Below, piece by piece: positions 1 through 11,550 of a stretch of DNA of 64,000 nucleotides (position 1 is its first letter; the number at the start of each line of letters is the position of its first letter). Made by a program: the position numbers and the translations under genes. This stretch comes from Datisca glomerata (Eukaryota; Streptophyta; Magnoliopsida; Cucurbitales; Datiscaceae): positions 143,106 to 207,105 of the forward strand of contig QANY01013389.1 in NCBI GenBank assembly GCA_003255025.1, in the 5' to 3' direction. Under the pieces are notes generated by a model. That model did not search any database. It was given only the letters and a program-made list of their open reading frames with translations, and had not been told where the DNA came from.

Positions 1-699
1 GTATAGAGGTTTTACTCTCTATTTTATGCATTTTTATGTATAAGAAATTATCATAGTAGATCTTTTCATCAAATGGAAACTTTCAAGCCATTAAAGGTTT
101 GATTCACATTGAGTTAATTTTACACCCCTCAAAATCTTTATCCTCATCATCATTGATTGAGTTGATGACAAAGACATCTCATCATCAAACTTGTAGAAAA
201 ATCAATAATGCATGAAAATAAAACTTAAGATTATGTATGAAAAATGAAACAAAAAATATCAACTACATGAGTATCAAGAAGAGAGATGATGAAGAATAAT
301 GAACAATATTGCAAGTTAAAGTGCAAGAAATTTAAACTATCTTAAGAAAAGAATAAGAGAAGATGATAGATGAATTGAAATGAATACTCTCTTTCTCTCT
401 CTCTTTTAAAAAGTCTCTCCTATTTTCTCAAGAGCTCTCTTTCTCTCTCTAAACCCCCATCTCTTTCCCTCTCCAATCCTTCTTTCAAGTGAAGACATGC
501 CTTCTATTTATAGGAAAACTTAGGGCTTCACTTTTTATTTTTAGTCCTTTTGCTCTTTTTATTTTTTAGTCATTGGACAAATCTTTTCTCATTTTTAATC
601 TATAAACTATTTTTCAAATCATATACATTATCTTAGACTAGTATATAGGCGAAAAAATTGTGTTTAAAGAATTGGACCGGACAAAATACGGTATCTACA
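1..699. mobile_element. Possible LTR end of an LTR retrotransposon (partial)
   Basis: The block ends in ACGGTATCTACA after a GACAAAATACGG stretch, which resembles the 3' end of many plant LTRs. It also holds pyrimidine-rich runs (about 390-480) and a TATTTATAGG sequence near 507. No second LTR, primer-binding site or coding domain is visible, and the left side is outside the window, so this could equally be anonymous AT-rich DNA. Confidence 0.3.
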
Positions 700-701
700 A
701 T

Positions 702-833
702 CTAGATTTAGGTGGAGGATAAACCACTATAGATCTAGATCTAGGTGGATGACAAACCACTATAGATCTAGATCTAGGTGGATGACAAACAACCATAGAT
801 CTAGTTCTTGGTGGATGAAAAACCTTTATAATG
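702..833. repeat. 33-bp tandem repeat, four copies
   Basis: Four head-to-tail units start at 702, 735, 768 and 801. Each reads roughly CTAGATCTAGGTGGATGACAAA... and ends in TAGAT. Copies 2 and 3 are nearly identical, and copies 1 and 4 are diverged. Unit junctions create the palindrome AGATCTAGATCT. Confidence 0.85.
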
Positions 834-999
834 AAAACTGAATGAAATAAAATTAGAATGACAGAAAAAATTTCACTGGAAAATGAGATATGGGATCTCT
901 TTCTCCGGTGAGCAACGAAAGTGATGAAAAAATAAACGAGAGAGAGAGTTTTTTCAACGAGAGAAATTGTGTTACATTGATTTGCTCTTATTGATTGTC

Positions 1000-1405
1000 A
1001 TTTAATTTAATTAAAAAAATAATGTTTGAATTGAAAGAAAATTAATTTTAAAATATTTAATTAAATGCAAGGATCCCACCAAATTTTATTTTGAAATCTA
1101 TAAATCGAAGTTTAAAATCGACAATTACAAATTCATCAACAACTGATTGATGACGTGCCATTAAAATTCTACTATTTACATTATCTGAATTAAATCAATC
1201 ATTAAAAATAAAATGGTATCAGAATTAGCTAAAAATAAGGAAACTAGAATCAATAATTGCTTATCATCTAATTTAATTAAAAAAATAATGTTTGAATCGA
1301 AAGACAATAAATTTCAGAATATTTAATTAAATGGAAGAATCTCATCAAATCTGATTATGAAATATGTAAATCAAAGATTAAAATCTTAATTATAAATTTA
1401 TCAGA
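1000..1405. repeat. Imperfect direct duplication, two copies about 267 bp apart
   Basis: The block at about 1003-1145 (TTAATTAAAAAAATAATG, then TTTAATTAAATG and CCAAATTTTATT) recurs with substitutions at about 1270-1405. Both are AT-rich and non-coding. Confidence 0.6.
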
Positions 1406-3608
1406 TGACTTCATGGAAATTGTGCGGTCCATAAATAATTTGAATCAGATACCGAACCACTCCTATTTATCAGGACTCTATTACATTTGGGTCGTTGGTT
1501 TTATCTTGAATGGTTACTCAAATTTTTTTAAGAAAACTATTTTTCACTTTTTTTTTTCATTTTCGTGTAATTCAAACTTGCGCAATTATTTTCATTTTCA
1601 ACAGAGATATTACACTGCCAATATGCATAGAACGATTCAGGTGGAGATTGTTTGTCATTCCTAAGGAACGACAGAGGCAGTTAAACCAATATAGACTGTC
1701 TGATATATTTTGGACGTAGCTAAATCAAAATGTAAAAATATATCTCTTTATGTTTTTTGCTTCAGGTAAATCTGCACAGTTAAAAACAAATTACAATCCA
1801 TTACTACCAACCCCGCCCCTCTATCATTCACTACCAACAATAGAGCAGCCGGCTTTGTACGATTCTATCCATATTGTTAAATGTATATATTTTTTCAAGC
1901 TTACAAAATTTAGTAGGAATAGGGTTAACGTGACTTCATTCATGACTGTTTAGATATATGGACATAATTAAAAATATCAAATCTTCTTGTGGTATTGATG
2001 AATAATTTGAAAGATAAAATACCTCTAGGATGGTTAATTGGAAAGACTCCCAAGCTACACATAATTATTTAAATTACATGGAAAACAAATTATAAACTAT
2101 AATATGGAGAAGGAGTCTTAACTCTTAACATCATTCTCTTCTTCTTTTTTCGTTTTGGTAGGTTAATTTTAAAAAAAAATCTTAATAAAAAGAAATAACT
2201 AGATTCAATATTTATATTAACATCTCACTATATATTTAATGTATCTTATCTATATTGAGATACTTGCACTGCCGTGCCGAGCGGGTACCAAATATGTTTT
2301 TCTCATAGAAGAGTGTTGTATTTTTCCTTTGCACTTATTTACTAAACCTTAATAAATAAAGCAAGTAATGTATCTTTGGCGAAGAAACGACAACAAAGTG
2401 GGTTGAGAAAAAAAAAACTGATGGATTTGAGGAGAACCAGTTAATAACATATCGTCTCGTAAAGCATGCACTGTGCAGGACAACGCAGGATCGTCCGGTG
2501 GGTCAAATGTGTTGCATAAATAGTATCTTAATCTAATCATTAACTAAGTTAATCTTGTCTAATTGAGTTGTTAATGTCTCGGAGACAGAGAAAAATGGTG
2601 GGTGAATGGTAATGCAAACAGAACCAATTTAATGGTGTGTGGTAAGTCAATTGACTTTGGCTTAGAAATTAGCTTCTTAGCCTTTTTTCTGCACATGACC
2701 ATTGTGTTATATATTAAATAATAAGTGTGATTAGCTATTGAATAAAGAATTTAAATACACTTATTTCTGGTATTAAATGCAATGTTTTTACATAAGTCAA
2801 AGTTAACCCATGTAAGCATGTGGGATTTAACAGACAAGATGTTTATTTAAGATAAATAATTACCCATTTTTTGAAAGCATAGAGCCTGGAATCCTGGATA
2901 TGGTTTATGCTTCGCCAAATAATAATAGAAGTTTCTTCCACATGTAGAGAAAAAAATAAAACAGCCTATTGTAAAAACAATGTGAAAATGAAAGGGGGGG
3001 GGATATAGTATCCCAAAAACAGCAACTAACATACTTTTTGTTGAGAAAATAAATTTTCATTCAAACCAAATAGAAATTACAATTGAAAGATCTTAACATG
3101 ATTATTAGATTGAGATAAAATAGAAAACTGTTATCAGTAATAAAATATTGACGAAAAATAAGAAAAAATGTATCAAAATGTACACAAAATAGAGCTTGAC
3201 ATAATCAACTCCAATGACCGTTCCATATGTCTTCCACCACTCAAACTGACTTTGGCTGACAGGTATCGGGATGGCTTCTCCACATCAAGAGCATAGAAAT
3301 AGTCCAACTAGAACCGACAAAGAGAAATGCAAAACACAAAACCGCCACAGAAACTAAAAGTCTTCAGTGGCCAAAACCCTTTGTCGTGAAGAAGAAAATG
3401 AAACTTCTCCAGTGAAGGTGACTCCTCGTAACAAACCGTTAGCGAGACCATTTCTTGCTGGAGTGCTAAGGCACACCTTTATGTTTTCTTCGCTTGCTCT
3501 GTAGTACGAGCCTCATACATTGTTGTGCCCCTATAATATGATGAGAAGAAGATGGGCCGCCCTCTTTTATTTTCCACACCAATCCTTATTGACTACTATA
3601 TCGTTTTT
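1406..3608. other. Gene-free AT-rich interval
   Basis: Only short unrelated open frames (under 85 codons) occur and none shows a recognisable domain. The plus-strand sequence near 3036-3080 resembles the reverse complement of a LINE-type AATGAAAATTTATTTTC tail, but nothing upstream of it supports a LINE body. Nothing else recognised. Confidence 0.5.
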
Positions 3609-3681
3609 GGGTGTATAGCTAAGTTAGTAGAGCATTGGGCTTTTAAACAAATGGCCACAAGTTCAAGTCTTGTTATACCCA
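3609..3681 (+). pseudogene. Degenerate tRNA-Lys(UUU), plant mitochondrial type
   Basis: The 73-bp block starts GGGTGTATAGCT and ends TTATACCCA. The acceptor arm pairs (GGGTGTA with TATACCC, one G-T pair). The anticodon loop CTTTTAA carries TTT (Lys), and the T arm ACAAG/CTTGT pairs fully around TTCAAGT. The D stem has one mismatch and the anticodon stem (TTGGG against ACAAA) has lost at least two pairs, so I call it a pseudogene. From memory of plant mitochondrial trnK(UUU), the start GGGTGTATAGCT and the core GAGCATTGGGCTTTTAA match it, whereas nuclear and chloroplast tRNA-Lys differ. This suggests the surrounding DNA came from mitochondria. Confidence 0.6.
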
Positions 3682-5900
3682 AACCTACCTTACACTATAC
3701 TATTAGTAAGGATGCATAAGAGCGTTCAAAGATCACTCTTTGTTTGGCCTTTACTCTATTTGGGCGAGATCTTTTTGATTAATATAAGTTAGAGAGGATT
3801 TTTTTTTTGGATAGAAAAAAGAAAATGTTCATCCTATATCTTTTCTTCTTCCTCAAGCTCGATGGGAAAGACAGTCAATCATCCAGTTAAGCAATATTTA
3901 CAGTAATTTAACCTTTCAGATGTAAATCACCTTCATCCTCATCCTCAACTTTAGAGCCCCTTACATGCTTAGGTCGAAACCTAACCTGATGGATAGACAA
4001 ATTACTTAACCGAAACCAGATCAGGAGAGAAAAAGAAATGACTATCTTGTTCCATCTGTTTCTCCTTAAGAGCAATCGGCTCCTGGTGAGAACTGAAAGA
4101 TTTTAACAGCTTGTAGTCACCTAACTTTACGGCAAAGCAAGGACCGCGATAAGTAAGGGTTGGCTTAGAATCGTAGCGGTGGGCTGTTGAACAGAATTCA
4201 ACCACACTGGAATAGATGGTACAAAGTCCTCTAACTTTTCATACTTTTGGATAACTCCCAGCTATAAAGGAGACAAAAAGCTATGTGAAGTAAAAGAAGA
4301 AAAGGTCACAAACTGCTACTAAGAACCTAACAAAGCTTTTCAAATGCAGTTCTGTAGGTTGGGGTTGAGAATTGGGGGGCCAATGAGGCTGGGGCCCTCT
4401 TTTCTAGCAATGACAAGTCAATGTCAATCCAAGTGGGGATTCACAGATGATTCTCAGCATAGAAGAGATCTTAACAAGTCTAATCACCATCTATAGAAGG
4501 ATTGAACGGCGGATTGATCATCGACTTAAGCATGTATTGCCAGCTTCACATTACAACACGTCTCCTGAAAGATCAACAAAGAGGACCTCCCTCCACACTA
4601 AACTGAAAAATTAGACCCCTTGAGCTGAACCAACAAAGCATTCCATTAAATGAAGCCCACTTCCCTTCGTCAAAGCCACTTTCGATGATGAGGGTTGGGC
4701 TTATGCCCCCAGTTGCTCTTGCTTCGTTCGGGGTACTTCCCCCTTACTCAACATAGGGCCACTCACGATGGCATGTTTGGCAATGCCCTCTGCAACTTAG
4801 TCTGCAGGAGTGGATCTTCAGCCACCCAAGATGAGACTTGAAATTGAATCTTTTGGGCACACAAGGTCAGCCACCTTGCCTAGACTAGAGGTGTACGATC
4901 TAGACAAAAATTCTTTAATGACTTCAATTGAGTCATGTAAAGAGTAAAGAATCGCCCCATCTTTAAAAAAAAGGGGGCAAGTGGAACTAAAAAGGTCCGA
5001 TCCGACTACAAAGGGAGAGGGAGTGAAAGAACCAGAACTACCTTTTTGCCATATCTTCAATCCCATCTTTTATACGATTGGAGGTGGGGACATAGTCGCC
5101 CAATAGGCCAATGAGCTCTCCTTTTTTTAGTGCATTTTCGTCCCTCGGAGAGGCTGAGCAAAGCTGCGGGCCTAAAGAGTGGGGCTGATCCGTAACATCA
5201 ATTGCAGAAGAATGAGGTTCGAGTTGATGAACTATAGAAGGCCACAATACATCTCCATCACCATTCTCCCCTAGGGCTGATTAATTAGGTTAAAGAAAAT
5301 ATAAGGCGGCCTCATTAAAGAGAACATTCAAGGATACATCTTTTCTCGTAGATTTCACGTCATAGCATCTATACCCGGACTGAGCATATCTAAGAAAGAA
5401 AGAAGTGGTTGCCTTGAGGACAATTTTTCTCTTAACTGCACAAGAATATGAACAAAACATGTGCATCCAAACACTCGTAAATGCCTATAGGATGGTACTG
5501 TCTCAGTAAGAAGTTCGTGAGGTGTCGCCGCAGCTTATTTATGCACATCCATATATATAGCCAGACAGTAAAAAGATGGGCGCCTAATTCCAATACAATA
5601 AGGGTCTATCAATGCAAGCCAGCTGGACATCGTGATTGATGAGTGGGTAGGTGGGTTAGGTACACCTCTCGCCCAGTGGGAAGTAATGAAGCGAGTTCCA
5701 CCTCCTGAATGAAGAAGTAGTAGGAGGCCCCTTCTCGCGTATGCGCCTTTATTTAGAAAGATTCTCTTTTTCGTAGGTTAAAAAAACTAGTCATTCTTCA
5801 GATCTTTGTTGATTGGCCGAGGTAAAACAACTAAGAAACCTAGTCAGAGAAAAAGCAAAGAAGAAAATGTAGAGAATGGATGATTCAGTTCATGGAGAAG
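3682..5900. other. Possible nuclear mitochondrial DNA (NUMT) stretch
   Basis: This region follows the mitochondrial-type tRNA and is less AT-rich than its neighbours. It carries stop-riddled copia sequence (see the copia integrase fragment), as plant mitochondrial genomes often do. No intact gene is present. Boundaries are unknown. The alternative is a decayed nuclear copia element next to a tRNA-like fragment. Confidence 0.35.
5275..5485 (-). pseudogene. Ty1/copia integrase C-terminal fragment
   Basis: Read on the minus strand with frame changes, the segment shows the copia integrase C-terminal landmarks: LRVFGCTCFVH, then a GYRCYD motif, then an LFNEA motif just before a stop. Full copia integrases span several hundred residues and only about 70 remain here. 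The sequence just downstream on the minus strand (5148-5331 on the plus strand) is closely repeated at 29195-29382, inside the copia element of the large retrotransposon complex. Confidence 0.6.
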
Positions 5901-5972
5901 AGAAATATATGATGATAGTATAAAACAGAGAAGAACGGTGAAAGACGTAGAACATAAAAGCGTTGTTACAGG

Positions 5973-5993
5973 GAGAGCTAACTGTTAGCTCTC
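5973..5993. other. Short perfect hairpin
   Basis: Nine-base arms GAGAGCTAA and TTAGCTCTC are separated by CTG. The context is non-coding, and there is no U-tract typical of a terminator. Confidence 0.4.
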
Positions 5994-6960
5994 TCATAAA
6001 GCAATGAAGAAAGAGTCGTTCAGAAGAGGAGGGGGAGGGGGGGAGCGAACCATTAAAAAACAAGAATTAATTAGCAATCTAAGTATTTATCTCAAAGAAT
6101 ATATTATATTATCTACGTATCTATCTCTATCTCGAAGAATATATTATATTTTAAAATATGAGCAGATTACACAAAGAATTACTAAGATTTTTCATTAGAA
6201 AGTACCAAAAAAAATTTCCACTCAAGACTTCTAGAGGTTTCATCTGAGACTGATAGATTAATGCTTAGGTAGGTGGGATTTACACTTAAGATTCAAAAGA
6301 AATGGAGTAGCTTTATAGTTAAGAAGTGCAATTTAATTAAGATATTAAAGGATGTTCACGCCAGCTTATTTGGAGTTCAAGAATTTTTATATTTAGTGGA
6401 ATATTTGTTTGGGTTTACCATTCCATAAAACCCAAGAAATAAGACGTAAAAGTAAAAAATATTAATGAAAAATATGAAAGTGTCATTCATCCAGTCCTAT
6501 TTTTTTCGGGCATATAACAACTTTGTTAATAAAAAAGTGGATCTATACCAACTGTATGTGGCATATAGCAATAGTATTTTATATTTCTTTTCAATGAAAT
6601 TTCACAATAATTTAAAGATGAAGAAATCTTTTTTTATTTTAAGTTCAATTAAATATTAATTTTTACTTTTTCTCGTTTTCAAATGCTAGCCTAATTTCCA
6701 TTGTAACACCATTATTTTTGGTATTTTTGTGGCGACTTCTCATTATATAATATAGTTTTTGTCACCCCTTCTTTATCTTCTTCTTACCATTTCTTTTTGG
6801 ATTCATATCATCGGACCCTCTAAATTTTGTTTCAAAATTAATTTACCCTCTTAAATTATTTTTTATTCTAAATTTGTGTTTAAACTTTATCCATCTATCA
6901 CTTTACCCTCGAATCAAAATTTTAAATTTAACGAAGTTTAATTGATCACGTGAACACGTG
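5994..6960. other. Gene-free AT-rich interval before the Mutator-like remnant
   Basis: A local duplication of AAGAATATATTATATT lies at about 6098-6150, and a poly-G tract lies near 6030. No domain is recognisable in the short open frames, and I could not identify a Mutator terminal inverted repeat here. Confidence 0.5.
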
Positions 6961-6984
6961 ATCAATGAAATACCGAAAGAATGA

Positions 6985-7735
6985 ATACGCGGTGGGTCAA
7001 TGACCAATACAAGTGGTTTTTCAGGCATCGACATATATAAGTGGTCCGCTCTGGATGGTTCGGGAATATATTAAGGAGCACAGTTGTTCAGTAGAATTTA
7101 TTCAGTGTGATCATCGTCAAGCAACATCAGACATTGTTGGTCAATGTATCAAAGGTAAATATAGAAATGACATACGAGATCGGACCGTACCTAAAGACAT
7201 CATTGATCACATGCATTTGAAGCATGTGGTTACTATTAGCTACTACAAAGCATGAAAAGAAAAATAAAATGCATTGGATTTGCTTTGAGGTACTCCAGAA
7301 GAATCATACGGAAGACTACCATCGTATTGTTATACTTTGAAACAAAAAAATCCAGGTATTTAATTTCTTCAGTATATCATTTATTGATTACACATTCAAT
7401 ATACCTCATTTACTTTTATTTTTTCTAGATACTATGACAATTATTCAGAACGATAAGAATGACACATTCAAATACCTTTTCATGTGTTTGGGGGCTGCTT
7501 TGAAAGGATGGCAGCATTGTAGACCTGTGATTTCAGTTAATGGTACATTTTTTGAAGAACAAATACCTCGGTACGCTTTTAACTACATCATTATTGGATG
7601 GTAATAATCAAAATTTTCCAATGGCATTTGTTGTGGTAGATTCTTTAAATGATTTGTCTTGAGGATGGTTTTTTGAAAAATTGAAGTATTTGGCAATAGA
7701 AAAATCTAGTAATTATATCTGATAGACACAATAGC
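6985..7735 (+). pseudogene. MuDR-type transposase, N-terminal part
   Basis: About 7013-7255 encodes the plant MuDR transposase N-terminal domain, with signature pieces such as HRQATSDIVGQCIKGKY and ISYYKA. A probable intron lies at 7356-7428: the donor follows the codons of a QKNPG motif and the acceptor is TTTTCTAG. The next exon begins the MULE catalytic domain (CLGAALKGWQHCRPVISVNG). The first catalytic Asp of the usual DGTH motif is replaced by Asn (codon 7539-7541). A frameshift follows near 7555, after which the other frame reads DGNNQNFPMAFVVVDS and reaches the ISDRHNS motif at the CACTA insertion point. Stops, the frameshift and the lost Asp mark it as dead. Confidence 0.8.
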
Positions 7736-7740
7736 CACTA

Positions 7741-7970
7741 CAAGAAAAACCACTTTTAGTGATCAAGCTTTTAGCTGGGAAGTTAATTTCGTGACTAAAA
7801 GCGTCCTTTGGCGACCAACATTCTTATTGGAACCAAAGACCCTGATAATTTACCTGGGAAAGGGAAATGGGTTGGCGCGAAATTTTTCTAAGGCTTTTGG
7901 CGACGGATATTCAAATTTGTTGCTAAAAGTCATATTTTTAGCGACCAAATAATAATTTGGTCGGTAAAAT
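7741..7970. repeat. Left subterminal repeats of the CACTA element
   Basis: Repeated GCGACCAA/TTGGCGACC-like words occur in both orientations. The tightest is a palindrome at 7942-7963 with arms CGACCAAAT and ATTTGGTCG. Such words are the usual transposase-binding sites of CACTA elements. Confidence 0.7.
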
Positions 7971-8024
7971 GTCTACTTCCCGACCAATTGTATTTACCAA
8001 TTGTATTTTCTTCACAATAGGTAA

Positions 8025-8220
8025 TATTCCTAAACGGCGTCGTTTCATGAGAACCATAATACACTCCTCTTTCCCTCATCCCCCTGCGCGCAAAGTCATT
8101 TCCCCCTCCCACCCCCACGACAAATTTCCCATTATCACTGACTGTCTAGCTTGGTCCTTTCTATTCTTCTCTGTCGACAGGCAGCTACCAAGGTTTAGGT
8201 AAGCAAACCTCCACCGAGTT
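8025..8220 (+). promoter_or_regulatory. Gene-like leader sequence inside the CACTA element
   Basis: An AACGGCGTCGTTT sequence (8033-8045), of a kind seen in plant promoters and 5' leaders, is followed by a C/T-rich stretch and a splice-donor-like AG|GTAAGC near 8199. No downstream coding exon can be followed. It may be the leader of a lost transposase gene or a captured host leader. Confidence 0.35.
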
Positions 8221-9399
8221 CTTTCTCTTCTTTCTCTTGCCGATTGAAAAGTCATAATTCTTGGGTTTAGGCTCTGTTTAGATTTATGCTATGTTTAGAT
8301 TTAGGGTTTGATTTAGGATTTTGATTTAGTGATGATTTAACCTTTTCCAGTTGGGTGTAGTGAAAAAATTCCTGTGAGTTCTTTTGACCATCTTCGTCAC
8401 TTCTATTAGTTGTGTTTGGTAGCTGAGAAAGTGTGAAAAAGAAGATAAAATGAAACTTGATTTCAAATCTGTTCTCGTTAAAAGGTATTGTGAACTTTCT
8501 TACTAGAAGAAAGAATTGGGATCTTTTAGTTAAGTTTTTCTAGTTCCATTTTTTTTCTCAGCAACCAACATGAATATTGTATTTTTGATGCATAAGAAGT
8601 GAATCTTGATCAATTTCGTAATAAGTTTCTTAGATTCGTTAATTGAACTACTAAATTTATTGTATATGCAAGATTCTTAGACAAATTTGTGATGAGATTG
8701 GTAAAATCTTTCTCTCTAAATCCAAAGTAAGTTTATTTATAATTTTATAATCCAATATTGAGGTGGGTGTTCCACATTTCAGTGTAGAAACTTGTTTAGT
8801 TAGATTTGAGAACTAGCCTCCTCTTCTTCAACATGTAAAGTGTTGGATACGACTCTTGCTCTTCTCATCCTGGTTTACGTTTCTTATTGGATGAAAAATC
8901 TGATAATATTTTGCACTATATAGCTGGGTTGTGGTTTTGTAGATGAAAATTAATTGGAAAGATTTATTAAGCACCATCATGCTTTTGTATTCTTCATTTA
9001 GTGGCTGTATAATTGGCAATAAAAGGTAGATAATGATTTTGATCCTACCATTTAAATATACATAATCATTAAATTTGATATGTAAATAATGATTTACAAT
9101 TTAAATATATATGTAAATATTATATATAAGCTATAGATTATTTAACTAATTTTCTTTACAAATTATTTAATGAAAGAAAAAAGTTTTACAATCATTTACC
9201 TGGTGTATCAACATCTACGTGGGAGTGAAGTGGGAGAGGGGGAGAGAGAGAGGAGTACCTACTCATCATTTATTTTCAAACTCTTGTTTTACCCCAATAT
9301 TTAACTAATTTTTATCAATTTATTTAGTGAAAAGATAAAAGTTTTACCATCACTACCTGGGGAAAGCAACATTTACAGGGCTACCATTAATAATAGTGT

Positions 9400-10720
9400 T
9401 AGATTCAATGTGGGTGTGTGGGTGTGTGTGTGTATGAGAAGGGGGGTTATCACTTTGCATCTGAGCGTGTTAGATGATTTTTGAATATCTTCTGAATTGA
9501 TACTCCTTGTCTTGATAGTAATGCTAGTTCTCAATGTGGGTTTGTGGATGGGTTGGGGGGGTTTATCACTTTGTATCTTAGCGTGTTAGATGATTTTTGA
9601 ATATTTTTTGAATTGATACTCCTTGTATCTTAGTGGGTGGGTGGGTGTGGGTGTGTGTGGGGGGGGGGAGGGGGGTTATTACTTTGTATCTGAGCGTGTT
9701 AGATGATTTTTGAATATCTTCTGAATTGATGGTCCTTATCTTGATAATAGTGTTAGTTTCGTGTGTGGGGGAGGGGGGTTATCACTTTGCATGTGAGCGT
9801 GTTAGATGATTTTTGAATATCTTTTAAATTGATGCTCCTTTTCTTGATAATAGTGTTAGTTTAAATGTGGATGTGTGTGTGGGGGGGTTATCACTTTCTA
9901 TCTTAGCGTGTTAGATGATTTTTGAATATTTTCTGAATTGATGCTCCTTGTCTTGATAATAGTGTTGGTTTCAATATGTGTGTGGGTGTGTGGTGGGGGG
10001 CTTATCACTTTGTATCTGAGCATGCTTGATGATGATGTTTGAATACTTTCCGATTGATGCTCTTTGCCTAAAGATAATAGTATTAGTTTTAATTTAATGC
10101 TTGGCTCATTGTGATGTTACACATGAACGCATGTGTGCTTTGCGAGATGAGCCTATCACTGAGGATGTCACAGCTTGCTCTGAACGTGTTAGATGATATT
10201 TGAATATCTTCTGAATTGATAGTCCTTATCTTGATTATATAGTTAGTTTCGATTGTGGGTGTGTGTGTGGGGGGGGGGGGGGGGGGNNNNNNNNNNNNNN
10301 NNNNNNGGGTGATCACTTTGCATGTGAGCGTGTTAGATGATTTTTGAATATCTTCTAAATTGATGCTCCTTTTCTTGTAATAGTGTTAGTTTAAATGTGG
10401 GTGTGGGGGAGGGGGGTTATCACTTTCTATCTGAGCGTGTTAGATGATTTTTGAATATTTTTTGAATTGATGCTCCTTGTCTTGATCATTGTGTTGGTTT
10501 CAATGTGTGTGTGGGAGTGTGTGTGTGTATGAGGGGGGTTATCACTTTGTATCTGAGCATGCTTGATGATGATCTTTGAATACTTTTTTATTGATGCTCT
10601 TTGTCTAAAGATAATAATATTAGTTTTAATTTAAAGCTTGGCTCATTGTGATGTTACACATGAACGTATATGTGCTTTGCGAGATGAGTCTATCACTGAG
10701 GATGCCACAGCTTGCTCCAA
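9400..10720. repeat. G/T-rich tandem array of about 105-175-bp units in the CACTA element
   Basis: Ten units share the core GCGTGTTAGATGATTTTTGA (or variants), at about 9465, 9581, 9694, 9797, 9906, 10020, 10194, 10328, 10435 and 10558. Each unit has a variable GTGTGTGGGGGG linker, then TTATCACTTTG, the core, and TTGATGCTCCTT. Units at about 10020-10190 and 10558-10720 also share a longer tail (TGCGAGATGAG...TATCACTGAGGATG), giving a higher-order repeat. The array contains the assembly gap. Confidence 0.85.
10287..10306. other. Assembly gap (20 N)
   Basis: Twenty undetermined bases follow a long poly-G run. The true length of the array at this point is unknown, and any frame drawn across it is meaningless. 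Confidence 0.99.
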
Positions 10721-11179
10721 AGAAGAGATAGTTGAAGAAATCTTCGGGTGAAATAGAGGTCTTGGACATGAAACCTCACCAACATCTTCCAAGAAAAAGA
10801 GTCGAGTTGGAGTTAAAAATATAGAACTAAAAAAAAAATCAAGTCGATGGAGAGTCAACTACAAAGCTTACTTGTTTGGGCTCGTCAAAACAGTTTTCCA
10901 TCTCCTGATGATGGCTCAACAATAGAAACATGAGCTATATAATATTTGTTAAGCTTGAAGTTAACATCAAACTTTAAATACTCTCTTCTTTATTTTTCTT
11001 TGGATACATTTGTGAATCAAATCCTATGATGAATTATGATTCGGAAATTTTGTAATGAAATATTATATTAATTATATGTATATGTATTTCTTAGAAAAAT
11101 TTCAAGTTTGATAAATTTTCTGATGATGTTAATTGCAATTACAGGTGATATTAATTACTATTACAACATTTTGCAATGT

Positions 11180-11550
11180 AAAATGTGGTCGCCGAAAATA
11201 TTTCGTGACAAAAAAATTGATGGTTAAAGGTTTTTGCGACGAGACTGTTTTTTGGTCGCAAATGCTTTTTGTGACAAAAAGAAAAAAATTGGTCGCAAAA
11301 AGTATTTTGCGACGAATTTTTTTGGTCGCGAAAAATCTTTGGCGACCAACTTTTTTTTCACGAAAGGGTTTTCGTCGACCAAGTTTTTTGGTAACGAAAG
11401 CCTTTCACGACCAGTTTTTATTTCATCGCGAAAGGCTAACGCGACAAGATCCAAAAAGTCATCTCGAAAAGATATTTGTTGACGAAGCAAAAGCGACGGA
11501 TTTTGAGATGACTTTTTGGGGTTTTAACGACCAAAATGTTGATTGCTAAA
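11180..11550. repeat. Right subterminal repeats of the CACTA element
   Basis: A dense array of GCGACGA, TTTTTGGTCGCGAAA and CTTTGGCGACCAA words runs in both orientations up to the right terminus. Open frames of 80-140 codons on both strands here come from the repeats and are not genes. Confidence 0.8.

Noticed and set aside
3609..3681. Functional nuclear tRNA-Lys gene
   Set aside because: The anticodon stem is disrupted and a D-stem pair is lost. The sequence also resembles the mitochondrial rather than the nuclear gene.
10089..10316. Minus-strand open frame with a Pro run
   Set aside because: It crosses the 20-N gap and a poly-G tract, so the translation is meaningless.
9400..10720. CRISPR-like array
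   Set aside because: Units are head-to-tail tandem repeats with degenerate linkers inside a plant transposon, not short identical repeats with unique spacers.
11133..11549. Open frames of 82-138 codons on both strands
   Set aside because: They lie wholly in the CACTA subterminal repeat array. Repeats of the GCGACCAA word keep several frames open at once, and no domain is present.
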